Shown here: piece by piece, positions 62,055-64,000 of the stretch
How the letters are laid out: every line of letters starts with the position of its first letter
Numbering within the stretch: position 1 is the stretch's first letter
Origin: Plutella xylostella
Lineage: Eukaryota; Arthropoda; Insecta; Lepidoptera; Plutellidae
Length of the DNA: 64,000 bases
Assembly (NCBI RefSeq): GCF_932276165.1
Contig: NC_064000.1
Coordinates: 2,790,001-2,854,000, forward strand
Direction: 5' to 3'
Notes under the pieces: model-generated
Database searches by the model: none
The model's input: the letters and a program-made list of their open reading frames with translations, nothing else
Told to the model about the DNA's origin: nothing
Position numbers and translations under genes: made by a program

Positions 62055-63221
62055 CATAGAACAACGCGGACTCGGGTGTACCCTCGGGAAGCGTCATAGC
62101 GATCTTTCTTGATACAAAAAAGTCTGCCAATTTTTGCGGGGGGAAATTTTACCGTTTACCATGATTATGTCCCATTTGATATGTCATTATGAGTTTTAAT
62201 ACCCAGCAATAAGGGTTATGTGAAGTGACATTTAATAATGAACACAGTGTCGTCATTTCTATTGCCAATGTATGTAACAATTATCGATAAGTGTTATCGA
62301 TGAATTCGAGAGCATGGGTTGGAAATACTAATTACAAATTATTTAAATTATGAAATAAACGAAGCCGCGAAGTATATAACTTATGTATTAATTATATTAT
62401 ACTTACTAACTTTTGTAACTATCATCACGACCCATGTCGTCCCCACTGCTGGGGCACGGGTCTCCTTTCAATGAAGGAAGGGTTTTAGGCCTAGTCCACC
62501 ACGCTGGCCAAGTGGTGGACCTCAACACAAGCAAGCTTGTGCTGAGAGAGTTGTCGGGTAAGTGGGCAACGGCGACTGTCAGATGTTTTCAAGCCGCCCG
62601 AAGGCCACTGACTAGGCTTAACGACTGCTGCCGAAGCAGCAACCGGGACCCACGGCTTAACGTGCTTTCCGAAGCACGGAGAGGAGTCTAGAAAAGAACC
62701 ACTTGAAATCGGTCACCCTTCCAATGGTCATCCAATGACTGACCGTGCCAGTTGTTGCTTAGCCTCAGTGATCAGTTACGATCACTGAAGCCCGCTCGAC
62801 TACGGACGCTTTGTAACTATGTATAATATGTATGAACGAAATATTTTGCAAAATAAAATAAATTGTGAGATCCTTTAACTATGACCTTTTTTGGCGATCA
62901 ATACAAAATATCTACTTACTGGTACATCACTATTGCATTTTTTTGAAATTGATTGCTAGGCAACTGCTAATAACAATAAACCATGACCAAATTCGTGATT
63001 AAATCCGGAATCCGGATATTCTATGAATTGAAGTGGTCATTTTAGTATGTAAACAAATCATTTTCTATGAAACGAACGCTTTGCCAACTAGATTGAGTCT
63101 AGTGAAAATTGAGACTGTAACTAGTTTTTATAAATCGGTGGGCCTTTCTGGCCTACCACCCCGGCAGAGGGGAACGTCTGCCTATTTCGTCTCCAGACCA
63201 TTCATACTCAATAGCTGAGCC
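62046..63221. mobile_element. Unclassified element with 9-bp target duplication, copy 2
   Basis: Element 62055-63212 (1,158 bp) has the same termini as copy 1 (20523-21536). The flanks GACTGAGCC (62046-62054) and AGCTGAGCC (63213-63221) agree at 7 of 9 positions. It carries an extra moth segment absent from copy 1 (about 62430-62545, CTGCTGGGGCACGGGTCTCC). Inserted in a hAT relic. Confidence 0.75.
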
Positions 63222-63749
63222 ATTTCACTTCATACTTGTCACTTAAGTACCTGTAATTTTGACAAATGAGTGACTTTTTCAGATCTGTTTTTTGTTTACT
63301 ACACCTGAATACATGTGCTAATACATAACTACTACAAATGGAATGTATGTTTTCAGGAAATAAAATAAAAGCAATTTTTATTGTGTTAAAACTACTTTAT
63401 TCATAAAATAGTAGAAATTAAAATGCTTCTTACTTAAGAAAAATGTACTACACTGGTCATGCCCATTATTTAAAAACTTTCCCAAAAAAAGCAGTTTTCA
63501 AAATGGTAAAGTATTCATAGGTAATATCAGTTAAAAACGACTTACATGGTATTCAACAGTCAAAAACAGCAAAATATTGAAAGGTTTGTTTGTTGTTTTT
63601 TTTACTAATTCGCTATTGTACGCATTCAAAACATTTAAAGTGTTTTTTTAATTAATTCATGTGGGATGAGGTAATGGAATGCGTGCAAGAAGGATGTATG
63701 TCAGAGTCGAGTAGATGAGAAAGAAAGGCATAGATGATTAAAAATGAGA
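63222..63749. other. hAT remnant and likely 3' UTR of the next gene
   Basis: AT-rich. On the minus strand GAATAAAG at about 63397-63404 can serve as a polyadenylation signal for the gene whose stop lies at 63750. Confidence 0.4.
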
Positions 63750-64000
63750 TTAAAAAAGGTTTGAACTGTCACTGGCTGTCATACCGTTTGCGTCTGTATC
63801 CGTCGTGCCGCTCGTAGCGCTAGTGTCGCTGTTTTCACGTCGTTGGTCGCTTGTGAACATCGAACGCCTCGGTCCACCCGGAAGTAGCTGCATACCAGGT
63901 TGTCCTCGTCCAATCACGTCATTGCTCCGCCGGTTGCTGCTTCCTCCTGCTTGTTGACACTGCGTGCGGTGCAATATGCCCAAACTAGTTGCACTTGAAG
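63750..64000 (-). CDS. C-terminal exon of a possible host gene, partial
   Basis: The frame enters from beyond the window and ends at 63750. It reads SLGILHRTQCQQAGGSSNRR, RSNDVIGRGQPGMQLLPGGP and a Ser/Thr/Asp-rich tail ending DSSNLF. It shows no transposon motif and no lesion, and codon GC is higher than in the flanks. A poly(A) signal lies about 350 bases downstream. I do not recognise the protein. Confidence 0.45.
   Translation of the reverse strand, partial: SSATSLGILHRTQCQQAGGSSNRRSNDVIGRGQPGMQLLPGGPRRSMFTSDQRRENSDTSATSGTTDTDANGMTASDSSNLF

Overview
The window looks like AT-rich lepidopteran (moth or butterfly) nuclear DNA made almost entirely of transposable elements and their relics. 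This rests on AT richness, spliced reading frames with GT...AG introns, a tRNA-headed SINE with AGAAT-type tails, CR1-, Jockey- and RTE-type LINEs, PIF/Harbinger, MULE, hAT, P/THAP, Tc1/mariner-like and gypsy relics, and multi-copy short repeats familiar from moth genomes. No bacterial gene organisation, rRNA gene, functional tRNA gene or CRISPR array was seen.

Layout. 1-1415: repeat debris. 1416-15167: a broken Polinton/Maverick-like element with a double-jelly-roll capsid-like gene (+), a small Cys/His protein overlapping it by ATGA (+), two small proteins (-), a protein-primed type B DNA polymerase (-) and a GC-rich spliced gene (-). A TIR element (2498-3749) splits the Cys/His gene and a 5.3-kb CR1-like LINE (6308-11637) splits the polymerase. 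15435-19570: an integrated RNA-virus-like membrane polyprotein sequence, part of it present as a 421-bp inverted duplication, cut by a TA-flanked TIR element and by a SINE. 19735-24701: two Harbinger relics; the second is split by an unclassified element with 9-bp target duplications, and its accessory gene is hit by a LINE. 24945-28612: a degraded second copy of the GC-rich gene, a DUF4817-type transposase relic and repeats. 28613-36387: a Jockey-type LINE with an 11-bp target duplication, carrying in its 3' end a complete MULE with 326-bp inverted repeats and a 9-bp target duplication. 36418-37582: a TTAA-flanked palindromic MITE and a two-exon THAP-domain gene. 38467-42620: a gypsy relic containing a TIR element. 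42690-49910: duplicated exons of an unrecognised gene family (Pro-rich exons and a 102-aa protein with three CxxC pairs), including a ~1.8-kb tandem duplication. 50406-55690: a BESS-like relic, then a second gypsy relic split by a 5'-truncated RTE. 55745-58082: exons of a SWIM zinc-finger/YqaJ-nuclease gene and a zeste-like Myb exon. 58395-63212: truncated CR1, P-element, pogo and hAT relics and a second copy of the 9-bp-target element. The window ends in what may be the 3' end of a host gene (-).

Most reading frames are broken. The value of the window lies in its readable nesting order: several insertions have recognisable target duplications, and in five cases the host reading frame or a second copy of the host repeat shows what the empty site looked like. 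Everything here was read by eye. Family names rest on motif recognition and were not confirmed by database search.
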